A DNA stretch of 64,000 bases, from positions 124,001 through 188,000 of the forward strand of contig NZ_QGLK01000005.1 in the NCBI RefSeq assembly GCF_003202755.1. The letters are read 5' to 3'. This DNA is from Bifidobacterium asteroides. GTDB lineage: Bacteria; Actinomycetota; Actinomycetes; Actinomycetales; Bifidobacteriaceae. A program made the position numbers and the translations under genes. Below the pieces are notes generated by a model. That model worked only from the letters and a program-made list of their open reading frames with translations, was not told the origin of the DNA and did no database searches. The first letter of the stretch is position 1; each line of letters starts with the position of its first letter. Positions 25,591-33,520 of the stretch are shown piece by piece.

Positions 25591-28371
25591 TCAGTCTTCA
25601 CTGTCGAAGGGGTCGAAGTCCCTGCGCACCCGGCGACGGGGACGCTCGGAACGCTCCTCCCGGTCGGCCCGGTACTCGTCGTAGTGCTCGTCGGCCGCAT
25701 AGCGCGGATTCTCCCTGCGGCCACGATAGCCGCCACGTCCGGAAGAGCGACGCTCATGACGGCCGCCACGATCACTGCGGTCATCACGCTCGGCACGGCT
25801 GCTACGGCCGCGACGCTCGCCACGACCACGGCCGCCACGATCCTCGTCATCGTCACGGGAGACCCGACGCCGATCACGACGGGAGCCACGGTCCTCGTCC
25901 TCGAACCAGTCACCGCCATCCTCAAAGTCGCGGTCGCGGCTCTGGCGACGGTGCCGGGGACGGTCCTCCTGGTCCTCGTCGTCGTAGTAGCGGTCATCAC
26001 GCTCGGAACGGGAGCGACGCGGGGCCTCATACCGATCCTCGCGTTCGGAGGAACGGCTGCGGCGATCGCGGCGATCACGGTCACCACGACCGCTGCGCTC
26101 ACGACGATCACCGCCACGGTCCCGACGGTCACCACGGCCTCCGCGATCGCGACCTCCTGCGGACTCCTGGTCCTCGAAGCCGGGGATGGCCAGGGAGATC
26201 TTGCCTCGGTCGTCCACACCCTGGACGATGACCTCGACGGTGTCACCTTCCTTGAGGACGTCCTCCACGGAGTCGATGCGTTCGCCGTTGGCCAGGTTGC
26301 GAATCTGCGAGATGTGCAGAAGTCCGTCGGTGCCCGGTGTCAGGTTGACGAAAGCGCCGAAGCTGGTGATCTTGACCACCTTGCCGTTGAAGGTCTCGCC
26401 CGCCTCGGGCACGTGCGGGTTGGCGATCTGGTCGATGACCTCCTTAGCCTTGGCTGCAGCCTCGCCGCCCTCGGAGGCGATGTAGACCGTGCCGTCGTCC
26501 TCGATAGAGACATCGGCGCCGGTGTCCTCCTGGATCTGGTTGATCATCTTGCCCTTGGGGCCGATGACCTCGCCGATCTTGTCGACCGGAACCTGAGTGG
26601 TGATGATGCGCGGCGCATAGGGGCTCATCTCGGCGGGTCCGTCGATGCACTCGTTGATGACATCCAGGATGGTGGCCCGGGCTTCCTTGGCCTGCTGCAG
26701 GGCGGCGGCCAGGATGTCGGCGGGAATGCCGTCCAGCTTGGTGTCCAGCTGCAGGGAGGTGATGAACTCGGAGGTGCCGGCCACCTTGAAGTCCATATCG
26801 CCGAAGGCATCCTCGGCACCCAGAATGTCAGTCAGGGTCTTGTAGGTGGGCCGACCGTCGACCTCGCCCGTGACCAAGCCCATGGCGATGCCCGCTACAG
26901 GGGCCTTCAGGGGCACGCCGGCAGCCAGCAAGGACAGGGTGGAGGCGCAGACGGAGCCCATGGAGGTGGACCCGTTGGAGCCAATGGCCTCGGAGACCTG
27001 ACGGATGGCGTAGGGGAACTCCTCGCGGCTGGGCAGAACCGGAATCAGAGCGCGCTCGGCCAGGTTGCCATGGCCCACTTCGCGGCGCTTGGGCGAACCC
27101 ACGCGGCCGGTCTCGCCGGTCGAATAGGGCGGCATCTCGTAGTTGTGCATGTAGCGCTTGGTGGTGGGGCCGGACAGGGCATCGATGGTCTGCTCCATCT
27201 TCAGCATGTTCAGGGTGGTGATGCCCAGCACCTGGGTCTCGCCGCGCTGGAAGAGGGCGGAACCGTGCACACGGGGCACCACGTCCACCTCAGCAGACAG
27301 GGTGCGGATGTCGCGCAGGCCACGGCCATCAATGCGGTAGTCCTGGGTCAGGATGCGGCGGCGGACAATCTGGCGCTGAAGCTCCTTGAAGGCATTGCCC
27401 AGCTCCTTGTCCTTTTCGGCCTCGTCCATGTCGGTGAACTCGTCGGCCAGAGCCTCGCGGACCTTCTCCTTGATCTCGTGGATTCGATCCTGGCGGGGCA
27501 GCTTCTCCGCGATGGACAGAGCCTGGTCCAGATCAGCATGAGCCACCTGGTCGATGCGAGCATAAAGCTCGTCAGTGTACTCGGGGAAGAGCTGGAAGTC
27601 CTTGGTGGGCTTGGCGGCCTTGGCCTTGAGCTCGCTCTGGGCCTCGCACAGAACCTTGATGAAGGGCTTGGCAGCCTCAAGACCCTGGGCGACAACCTCT
27701 TCGTCGGGCTTGATCTGGCCCTCGTCATAAATCAGGCTCCAGGCGTTCTTGCCGGCACCGGCCTCGATCATGGCGATGGCGACGTCCCCGCCCTCGACCA
27801 CACGACCGGCCACGACCAGCTCGAAAACGGCGCGCTCGCGCTCGCTCCAGCGCGGGAATGCCACCCACTGGCCATCGATCAGGGCCAGGCGCAGACCCGA
27901 GACCGGACCCTCGAAGGGCAGACCGGAGATCAAGGTGGATGCGGAGGCCGCGTTCAGGGCCAGCACATCGTAGGCATCCTCGGGGTTGACGGCCAGGATG
28001 GTCTCCACGACCTGGACCTCGTTGCGCAGGGTGTGCGGGAAGAGAGGGCGCAGGGGGCGATCAATCAGCCGGCAGGCCAGGATGGCCTCGTTTGAGGGCC
28101 GACCCTCGCGACGGAAGAAGGAGCCGGGAATCTTGCCCGCGGCATACATCTTCTCTTCCACATCGACGGTCAGCGGGAAGAAGTCGTAGTTCTCCTTGGG
28201 GCTGGACCCGGCGGTGGTGGTGGACAGCACCATGGAATCGTCATCAAGATAGGCGGCTACTGCCCCATCCGCCTGCTGGGCGAGACGACCCGTCTCGAAG
28301 CGCAACGTGCGCTTGCCATATGATCCGTTATCGATCGTGGCTTCTACAGCCGTGATTTCGGGACCCTCCAT
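25591..28371 (-). CDS. pnp: Polynucleotide phosphorylase with long RGD-rich C-terminal extension
   Basis: A 926-residue 3'-5' exoribonuclease (phosphorolytic) of RNA turnover. It has two RNase PH domains ([20 protein letters not shown]; second domain with [20 protein letters not shown] and [19 protein letters not shown], and catalytic Asp in [16 protein letters not shown]), a KH domain ([20 protein letters not shown]) and an S1 domain ([20 protein letters not shown]). Residues ~737-926 form an extreme Arg/Asp/Gly/Ser tail, far longer than in E. coli PNPase. The ATG at 28371 has a perfect AAGGAGG box; a longer frame starts at 28431. Upstream rpsO gives the classic rpsO-pnp order, separated by the rpsO terminator. 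Confidence 0.97.
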   Translation of the reverse strand: MEGPEITAVEATIDNGSYGKRTLRFETGRLAQQADGAVAAYLDDDSMVLSTTTAGSSPKENYDFFPLTVDVEEKMYAAGKIPGSFFRREGRPSNEAILACRLIDRPLRPLFPHTLRNEVQVVETILAVNPEDAYDVLALNAASASTLISGLPFEGPVSGLRLALIDGQWVAFPRWSERERAVFELVVAGRVVEGGDVAIAMIEAGAGKNAWSLIYDEGQIKPDEEVVAQGLEAAKPFIKVLCEAQSELKAKAAKPTKDFQLFPEYTDELYARIDQVAHADLDQALSIAEKLPRQDRIHEIKEKVREALADEFTDMDEAEKDKELGNAFKELQRQIVRRRILTQDYRIDGRGLRDIRTLSAEVDVVPRVHGSALFQRGETQVLGITTLNMLKMEQTIDALSGPTTKRYMHNYEMPPYSTGETGRVGSPKRREVGHGNLAERALIPVLPSREEFPYAIRQVSEAIGSNGSTSMGSVCASTLSLLAAGVPLKAPVAGIAMGLVTGEVDGRPTYKTLTDILGAEDAFGDMDFKVAGTSEFITSLQLDTKLDGIPADILAAALQQAKEARATILDVINECIDGPAEMSPYAPRIITTQVPVDKIGEVIGPKGKMINQIQEDTGADVSIEDDGTVYIASEGGEAAAKAKEVIDQIANPHVPEAGETFNGKVVKITSFGAFVNLTPGTDGLLHISQIRNLANGERIDSVEDVLKEGDTVEVIVQGVDDRGKISLAIPGFEDQESAGGRDRGGRGDRRDRGGDRRERSGRGDRDRRDRRSRSSEREDRYEAPRRSRSERDDRYYDDEDQEDRPRHRRQSRDRDFEDGGDWFEDEDRGSRRDRRRVSRDDDEDRGGRGRGERRGRSSRAERDDRSDRGGRHERRSSGRGGYRGRRENPRYAADEHYDEYRADREERSERPRRRVRRDFDPFDSED

Positions 28372-28581
28372 AGGGTTCCTCCTTTTATTTACTGCTTGTT
28401 TACTACCTGATGTCAGGATGCTCGGCGTCACTTAACCGCCGGAGATCCTTGTACTTCGGTCTGGTCCTGCCGAACCCCATGTCCGGCGATTTTCATTCCT
28501 TGCGGACCAGCCTTGCATTTCAATTCGGCACCATCTTCTGCAACCCCATCCCGGGATCGACGGTACCTGGTTCAGTCATGC

Positions 28582-28609
28582 AAAAGCGCCCGAGCGCTAG
28601 GCCCGGGCG
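28582..28609 (-). terminator. Intrinsic terminator of rpsO
   Basis: In minus sense CGCCCG (28609-28604) pairs with CGGGCG (28592-28587), followed by a short TTTTG run. It lies 14 bp after the rpsO stop and precedes pnp by 200 bp. Confidence 0.7.
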
Positions 28610-28622
28610 AAAGCATGCATAA

Positions 28623-28892
28623 TCAGTGGCGCAGTCCAAGACGCTCCACCAGGGAACGGTAGCGGTTGATATCCACCTTCTTGAGGTAATCCAGCAACCG
28701 GCGACGATGACCGACCATGAGCAGCAGACCGCGACGTGAATGATGGTCGTGCTGATGCTGCTTGAGGTGCTCTGTCAGGTCGGAGATTCGCTTGCTCAGA
28801 AGAGCCACCTGGACCTCGGGGGAACCGGTGTCGCCCTCGTGGGTCGCGTATTCCTTGACGATTGCCTGCTTCTGCTCACTCGTAAGAGCCAC
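28623..28892 (-). CDS. rpsO: 30S ribosomal protein S15
   Basis: An 89-residue, full-length S15, which binds the central domain of 16S rRNA early in subunit assembly. The conserved text [60 protein letters not shown] and [13 protein letters not shown] is intact. The pair with pnp is ancestral. An AGGAGG box precedes the ATG at 28892. Confidence 0.98.
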   Translation of the reverse strand: MALTSEQKQAIVKEYATHEGDTGSPEVQVALLSKRISDLTEHLKQHQHDHHSRRGLLLMVGHRRRLLDYLKKVDINRYRSLVERLGLRH

Positions 28893-28981
28893 GGCTCCTC
28901 CTCTTGCATTCTTCCGTTACGCGGTGCACCAGCCCTATGCTGAAGCGCTCTCGATCCGCGGGCGAAACACGCCAAAAATAC

Positions 28982-28991
28982 ATTATACACA
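28982..28991 (-). promoter_or_regulatory. Candidate extended -10 of the rpsO promoter
   Basis: Minus-strand TGTGTATAAT (28991-28982) is a perfect TATAAT with an upstream TG. A -35 match is weak, which is normal for extended -10 promoters. It lies 90 bp before the rpsO start. Confidence 0.55.
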
Positions 28992-29436
28992 GCGATGGGA
29001 CCGAGGGCGGGAATTGAGGGATAGGCCAAGGACGGAACCGAGTCTTGTGGGGTTCCGCATTATCTGATATCCATTCGACTATCCATATCGTCCGGGCAGG
29101 CATCAGCACGCTTGCCATTATGTTTGCCAAGCTGTGATACCAGGCGAATAGGCCGCATGCGCAGAACACCCAGCTCGCCATTACAATGCCATGCCACAGC
29201 TTGAACCATGCACACACTGGCCATATAGAGTTATCCATAACCTCGGGTCTCACCATCAAGATGGCGTAAGACCAAAGCCGTGCTTATCGAATGGCTGAGG
29301 GTGCTTCACGCCTCAGGTTTCATACACTGCCAAGTTGAAGATAGTCATGCTTCCTACAAAGCGGCCTGAAAACAAACGACATGACCTCATGTGCCGATGC
29401 CGCTGAAAATACGGTGATCATTGCCGGATACGAATC
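28992..29436. other. Intergenic region between rpsO and the LacI gene
   Basis: About 445 bp. A minus-strand frame (28876-29259) has one hydrophobic, Trp-rich stretch (about residues 20-60) but runs over the rpsO promoter and has no ribosome-binding site. I do not annotate it. No terminator with a good T-tract is visible for the LacI gene. Confidence 0.4.
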
Positions 29437-30531
29437 TTATATGGCAGGTTTACGTGTGGAAGAACGACGGACCAGCCTAGGCATAAGCAACTGGGTTGTG
29501 TGGATATGGCCCTTTGGATTCGTGATCTCGTCCACCAACTGTTGCATGGCCTGCCTCCCCATTTCAACTCCAGGAGATTCAACGACGGTCATCGGCATAG
29601 GTGAAATGCTGTCCATCGTGTCTCCTTCGAGACCGATGACGGAGACATCCTGGGGGATTCGCAGATCATTATGCTGAAGAGCACTGAGCAAGCCGGCAGC
29701 AAGCGTGTCTGTGGCGGCGATCATACCGTCAGGACGCTGTTCCGGCGGCATCGCAGCAATCGAGTTGCCCAATTCGAGGCCATCCTCAAAGGAATTCCCT
29801 GCAGAATCTACGCTTTGAAAGCTGATCTCTCCATCTTTGGAAGCAATGTCTTCGAAACCGAGCAGCCGGTTATGAATAGGTTGGAAGACATCAGCCGCAT
29901 GGTAGGCGAAAACCAGTCTTTTGCATCCTGTGCCGATGAGTTCATGGACCGCCAGCTGGCAAGCTGCTTCATCGTTCTTGAGTATGGAGCAACTGTTATC
30001 GGCAATCGCAGGGTTGAGATGATCGATCATGACAACGGGAATGCCCGCAGCTCTAGCGAACGCTATGTCATCCTGTGAATCGAATACTGAACTGAGCAAT
30101 ATCCCCTGAAGCCTCATCTGACAGAGCATCCTGACCAAGCTCGTTTGCCGTTCCTTGTCAGACATGGCATTTACAGCTATGACCTGCATGTCTTCTTCAT
30201 CGCATACCTCTTGTACCCCCTCGAGAGCAGAGATAAAGACGGAATTCTCCACATCAGTAATCACAAAACCGATGATGGGGTAGGGCACAGTGCCAAAGTT
30301 GGAGTGCTGTCTGGGCATGCGGATATATCCAAGGGACTCAATAGCCTCTTGAATTTTGAATTTCAATTTATCCGATACCCTATCAGGATAATTCAAATAA
30401 TTGGAGACCGTACCGATAGACACCCCCGACAGCTTGGCAACATCGCTTATGCCGATGCGGTGCTTCTCCCCTGCGTCGCCTTTGGCCTTTCGAGCAACTG
30501 GCCTGTTTTCGTCGTGGTTGTTATCGCTCAT
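29437..30531 (-). CDS. LacI-family transcriptional regulator
   Basis: A 364-residue regulator. The N-terminal HTH is clear (GISDVAKLSGVSIGTVSNYL, then VSDKLKFKIQEAIESLGYI with the hinge helix), followed by a periplasmic-binding-protein-like effector domain: IGFVITDVENSVFISALEGV, GIPVVMIDHLNPA, LVFAYHAADVFQPIHNRLLG, DGMIAATDTLAAGLLSALQ and DVSVIGLEGDTMDSISPMPM. I start at the ATG at 30531; an earlier ATG at 30579 would add 16 residues. It diverges from two sugar transporters and a rhamnosidase, so it most likely represses them, with a rhamnoside or its breakdown product as inducer (inference). A copy of the operator-like motif lies inside the gene at 30356-30366. Confidence 0.93.
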   Translation of the reverse strand: MSDNNHDENRPVARKAKGDAGEKHRIGISDVAKLSGVSIGTVSNYLNYPDRVSDKLKFKIQEAIESLGYIRMPRQHSNFGTVPYPIIGFVITDVENSVFISALEGVQEVCDEEDMQVIAVNAMSDKERQTSLVRMLCQMRLQGILLSSVFDSQDDIAFARAAGIPVVMIDHLNPAIADNSCSILKNDEAACQLAVHELIGTGCKRLVFAYHAADVFQPIHNRLLGFEDIASKDGEISFQSVDSAGNSFEDGLELGNSIAAMPPEQRPDGMIAATDTLAAGLLSALQHNDLRIPQDVSVIGLEGDTMDSISPMPMTVVESPGVEMGRQAMQQLVDEITNPKGHIHTTQLLMPRLVRRSSTRKPAI

Positions 30532-30683
30532 TATCGTCACTCTATTAAACCGTTCGGACACTGAGCGGCGATATTGCAACGAATACTACTGGCAACTGAC
30601 CTAGAAGGCCGACGAGAATGTGGCACATATCTCGCTGTCAGAACTACAGGCCCTGCCATACCACGTACATCATAAACTGCAAA

Positions 30684-30724
30684 TTGAATTTCAGAATATA
30701 CAGTTTTCTAATTTGAAATTCAAA
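30684..30724 (+). promoter_or_regulatory. Candidate promoter with paired operator sites for the MFS-GH78 operon
   Basis: TTGAAT (30684-30689) and TCTAAT (30707-30712) are spaced by 17 bp and form a plausible promoter toward the MFS genes. Two inverted copies of a near-palindrome, TGAATTTCA (30685-30693) and TGAAATTCA (30714-30722), overlap or flank these boxes with centres 29 bp apart. The second is part of the perfect palindrome TTTGAAATTCAAA (30712-30724). This layout suits a dimer-of-dimers LacI repressor. Confidence 0.55.
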
Positions 30725-30771
30725 ATCAAAAGCAGTAAGCTTCCTCCGTATGGAGGTTCACTCCATGGAAC

Positions 30772-30800
30772 CGTCAACGGCTGCAGATCGGCCGTTGACG
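30772..30800 (+). promoter_or_regulatory. 10-bp inverted repeat in the leader of the MFS operon
   Basis: CGTCAACGGC (30772-30781) and GCCGTTGACG (30791-30800) are perfect inverted repeats around a 9-nt loop, 58 bp before the first MFS start. A smaller hairpin, CCTCC-gtat-GGAGG (30743-30756), precedes it. It could be a second operator or an RNA hairpin in the 5' UTR. Confidence 0.45.
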
Positions 30801-30858
30801 AGGGTATGCAGCAGTAGCAGCATCCTCGCTGTCGAGAGATGGACTGAAAGGAACAACG

Positions 30859-32175
30859 ATGTGTGCTTCAAGCAATGAGCCCACAAAAGGATTGGGCGTC
30901 TATATGCCACTTGCCATGGCGGCAGGCATAGGCTCCCTCTTGGGTTCCGGCGTCATAGTAGGGCTTTCGTCGACTATTACTGTTTGGCAGACAGGAATGG
31001 GACTGAACAATGGACAGGTTGGCATAGTGTCGGGCATTCTAACCTTTGCCATCGCCTTCGGTTCTTTCTTTGGAGGACGATTAGCCGACACGATTGGCCG
31101 CGTAAGGGTTTTCAACTGGATTAATCTTGTCTATGCCATCGGCGCAGTCGCATGTGCCCTAGCTCCGAATTTCGTCGCTCTAACGCTCGGCGTTGCCGTT
31201 GTGGGAGTGGCTTCAGGCGCCGATCTGCCAGTTTCCATGACAGTGGTTTCGCATGATGCCCCTACCGATTCCATAGCGGCCCGGCTCGTTTCCACCACAC
31301 AGATATTCTGGCAGCTGGGCATTCTTATCGCTTCCCTTTTCGCCTTTGGCCTCTCCCGCATGCAAGGAGACATGGGCGGTCGAGTGGTCTTTGCCGTATT
31401 GGCCGTCTTAGCCTTGGTCGCCTGGCTCTGGAGACTTCTGTCCCCCTCTTTCCGCAGCTTCCACGAAGCCGCCGAAAAGCGCGATGTCGAGCAGGCTGGC
31501 ACAGAATCTGCAGCCGCCCAGAAGGTCTCGGTTATCAAGGTGCTCTTCGGTCCACGCCGACAGGTCCTTCTGCGATATCTGGCCGCCATAATGGTGTTTT
31601 ATTTGGGATGGAACCTGCTAGCCAATACCTGGGGTCAGTTTCAAACCTTCATGTTTGTAAAGGCAAACGCCTCTCAGTCGCTTGCCACAGGCCTGGGCGT
31701 AGCCCTCAATGTGATGACCGTGATTGTCAGCATGATTTTTGCTTCTATTGCAGGAGGTAAATACCGGAACAAAGCCTTTGTCATCGGTATGATCTTTTCA
31801 TTCATCGCCATGCTCTGCATGGCCTTGGGCGGCACCAACCTATGGGTCATAGTCGGAGCAACCGCAATCCAGAACATCGGTACACCTCTTGCTGGTGAAG
31901 CCTTGTACAAGGTTTGGACGCAGGAGTCCTTCCCGATCGAAATCCGGTCCAGCATCCAAGGCTTTATCAATGGAACTTCCAGACTGGTCTGTGCCCTTTT
32001 TGCCTTCGTCACTCCGCTGCTGGTGCTTCCCGGCACGATCCGCACTACCATGTGGTGCTTCCTTCTGGTAATCGTTATTGAATTCATAGCTGGCTGCCTC
32101 ATGATTTCCTTCCAGCATCGATATGGCACCGATGAGGAATACATGGCCGCCACCCATGAGCATGGCGAGGCCTGA
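30859..32175 (+). CDS. MFS transporter (sugar-porter-like), first of a tandem pair
   Basis: A 438-residue major facilitator with about 12 membrane segments. The MFS loop 2-3 signature is GSFFGGRLADTIGRVRVF, and the sequence GLASGADLP-like motif (VGVASGADLPVSMTVV) follows TM4, a pattern shared with the sugar-porter subfamily. A soluble ~40-residue central loop (RSFHEAAEKRDVEQAGTES) separates the two six-helix halves. An AAAGGAA box precedes the ATG. It is 2 bp from the next MFS gene and upstream of a GH78 enzyme, so import of rhamnosides or released sugars is the probable role (inference). Confidence 0.9.
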   Translation: MCASSNEPTKGLGVYMPLAMAAGIGSLLGSGVIVGLSSTITVWQTGMGLNNGQVGIVSGILTFAIAFGSFFGGRLADTIGRVRVFNWINLVYAIGAVACALAPNFVALTLGVAVVGVASGADLPVSMTVVSHDAPTDSIAARLVSTTQIFWQLGILIASLFAFGLSRMQGDMGGRVVFAVLAVLALVAWLWRLLSPSFRSFHEAAEKRDVEQAGTESAAAQKVSVIKVLFGPRRQVLLRYLAAIMVFYLGWNLLANTWGQFQTFMFVKANASQSLATGLGVALNVMTVIVSMIFASIAGGKYRNKAFVIGMIFSFIAMLCMALGGTNLWVIVGATAIQNIGTPLAGEALYKVWTQESFPIEIRSSIQGFINGTSRLVCALFAFVTPLLVLPGTIRTTMWCFLLVIVIEFIAGCLMISFQHRYGTDEEYMAATHEHGEA

Positions 32176-32177
32176 AC

Positions 32178-33467
32178 ATGGCGAAGAACTCTTCTCGACT
32201 CGACCGCCGTTATTGGCTATTGAGCGCCAATGCGGGAATGGCCTCCTACCTTGATGCAGCAATCCTGGTCAGCACCGGCATCGCCTTGCCATTGTGGACG
32301 CACAGTATAGGCCTGTCGACCTGGTGGACCGGTGCAGTAAGTACAATGCTGACACTCGCCGTGGCTGTTGGCTCGTTCTTCGGCGGACGCCTGTCTGACA
32401 TATTCGGCAGGGTTTCGGTGTTCAACCTGGATATCCTCTTTGTGGTTGTCGGTGCCCTGATGGCAGCTTTTGCCCCCAATCAAACAGTCCTCATTTGCGC
32501 ACTGATCATATGCGGGCTGGCTTCAGGCGCCGATCTGCCAACATCCCTTGCTGTCATTTCTGAGCGTGTTCCAAAGGACGTGCAAGGAAGGATTGTTTCC
32601 AGTACGGAATTATTCTGGATAGGTGGCATCATAGTTTCGCAAGCCATAGGGCTAGGTGTTTCAGGCATGGGGTCGGGCGGTATCATTGTCCTTTTTGGCT
32701 TCATCGCTCTAGTTGCCCTTGTTACCTGGCTTGTCAGAGTGGCCAGCAAATCGTTCAAACGCGTTGAGAACGATCTCTATCATGAAAACTCTGCGATTCA
32801 AGCCAAGCAACCTGACCAATCAGCTTCGGACGCCTACCCGCTTTCGGAGTTAGTGCATAAATCAAGGTACTTGATTCCCATGCTTCTGCTCACGTTCTAT
32901 TACCTCATGTGGAACCTGCCAGCGAACACCTGGGGATCATTCCAGACATACTATATGGTCGAAATTGGCGGAAAGTCGCAGGCCTTTGCAACAGCCTGCG
33001 GGTTGATCGCCAATATACTCACGCTGATAGCCACATATTGTGTTTTCATGAAACTCGCTGATACCAAGTATCGGTATACTGTCCTGTTCTTCGGGGTCAC
33101 CTGCGGGATCGCGGCTTTTGTGGTTTCGGCATTCGCCGGCGGCCAATGGCTCGTATTCACCATTTGCTACTTCGTGTTCAGCGCCACAAACTGTCTGCAC
33201 GGAGAATCAGTTTATAAAATTTGGAGTCAGCAGTTTTTCCCATCGAATGCTCGAGCAACTGCAACCGGCTTCACTTACGCCATCGTCCGCTTTTTCACAG
33301 CCTTGTTCGGCTTTGTCACTCCGACCATCATGGCCTTTTCCCCGACCCTGCTCCTATGGCTTCTAGTGCTGTTCCTTGTTTTGAGCCTGATTACGGCCCT
33401 GGCCACATTGAAATTCATTCAGGCCTATCGAATACCGGATCCGGTTCTAAACCAAGACAACTCTTAG
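32178..33467 (+). CDS. MFS transporter (sugar-porter-like), second of a tandem pair
   Basis: A 429-residue paralogue of the preceding transporter with the same signatures (GSFFGGRLSDIFGRVSVF, CGLASGADLPTSLAVISERV, LMWNLPANTWGSFQTYYMVE, ATATGFTYAIVRFFTALFGF). About 12 membrane segments are visible. The two paralogues share order and motifs but are clearly diverged, suggesting an old duplication with different or heteromeric substrates. The ATG lies 2 bp after the previous stop, so translation is coupled. The GH78 gene follows after 53 bp. Confidence 0.9.
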   Translation: MAKNSSRLDRRYWLLSANAGMASYLDAAILVSTGIALPLWTHSIGLSTWWTGAVSTMLTLAVAVGSFFGGRLSDIFGRVSVFNLDILFVVVGALMAAFAPNQTVLICALIICGLASGADLPTSLAVISERVPKDVQGRIVSSTELFWIGGIIVSQAIGLGVSGMGSGGIIVLFGFIALVALVTWLVRVASKSFKRVENDLYHENSAIQAKQPDQSASDAYPLSELVHKSRYLIPMLLLTFYYLMWNLPANTWGSFQTYYMVEIGGKSQAFATACGLIANILTLIATYCVFMKLADTKYRYTVLFFGVTCGIAAFVVSAFAGGQWLVFTICYFVFSATNCLHGESVYKIWSQQFFPSNARATATGFTYAIVRFFTALFGFVTPTIMAFSPTLLLWLLVLFLVLSLITALATLKFIQAYRIPDPVLNQDNS

Positions 33468-33520
33468 TGGAAGCTTGACCATCAACGTCATTGACATATT
33501 TACGTAAGAAAGGCATCGAT

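Noticed and set aside
25684-28095. 803-codon plus-strand frame opposite pnp
   Set aside because: Antisense shadow of a high-GC gene; the minus-strand frame is an unmistakable PNPase with promoter-side RBS and terminator.
28876-29259. 127-codon minus-strand frame upstream of rpsO
   Set aside because: It overlaps the rpsO promoter and start region in another frame, has no ribosome-binding site, and its C-terminal half is clearly non-protein-like.
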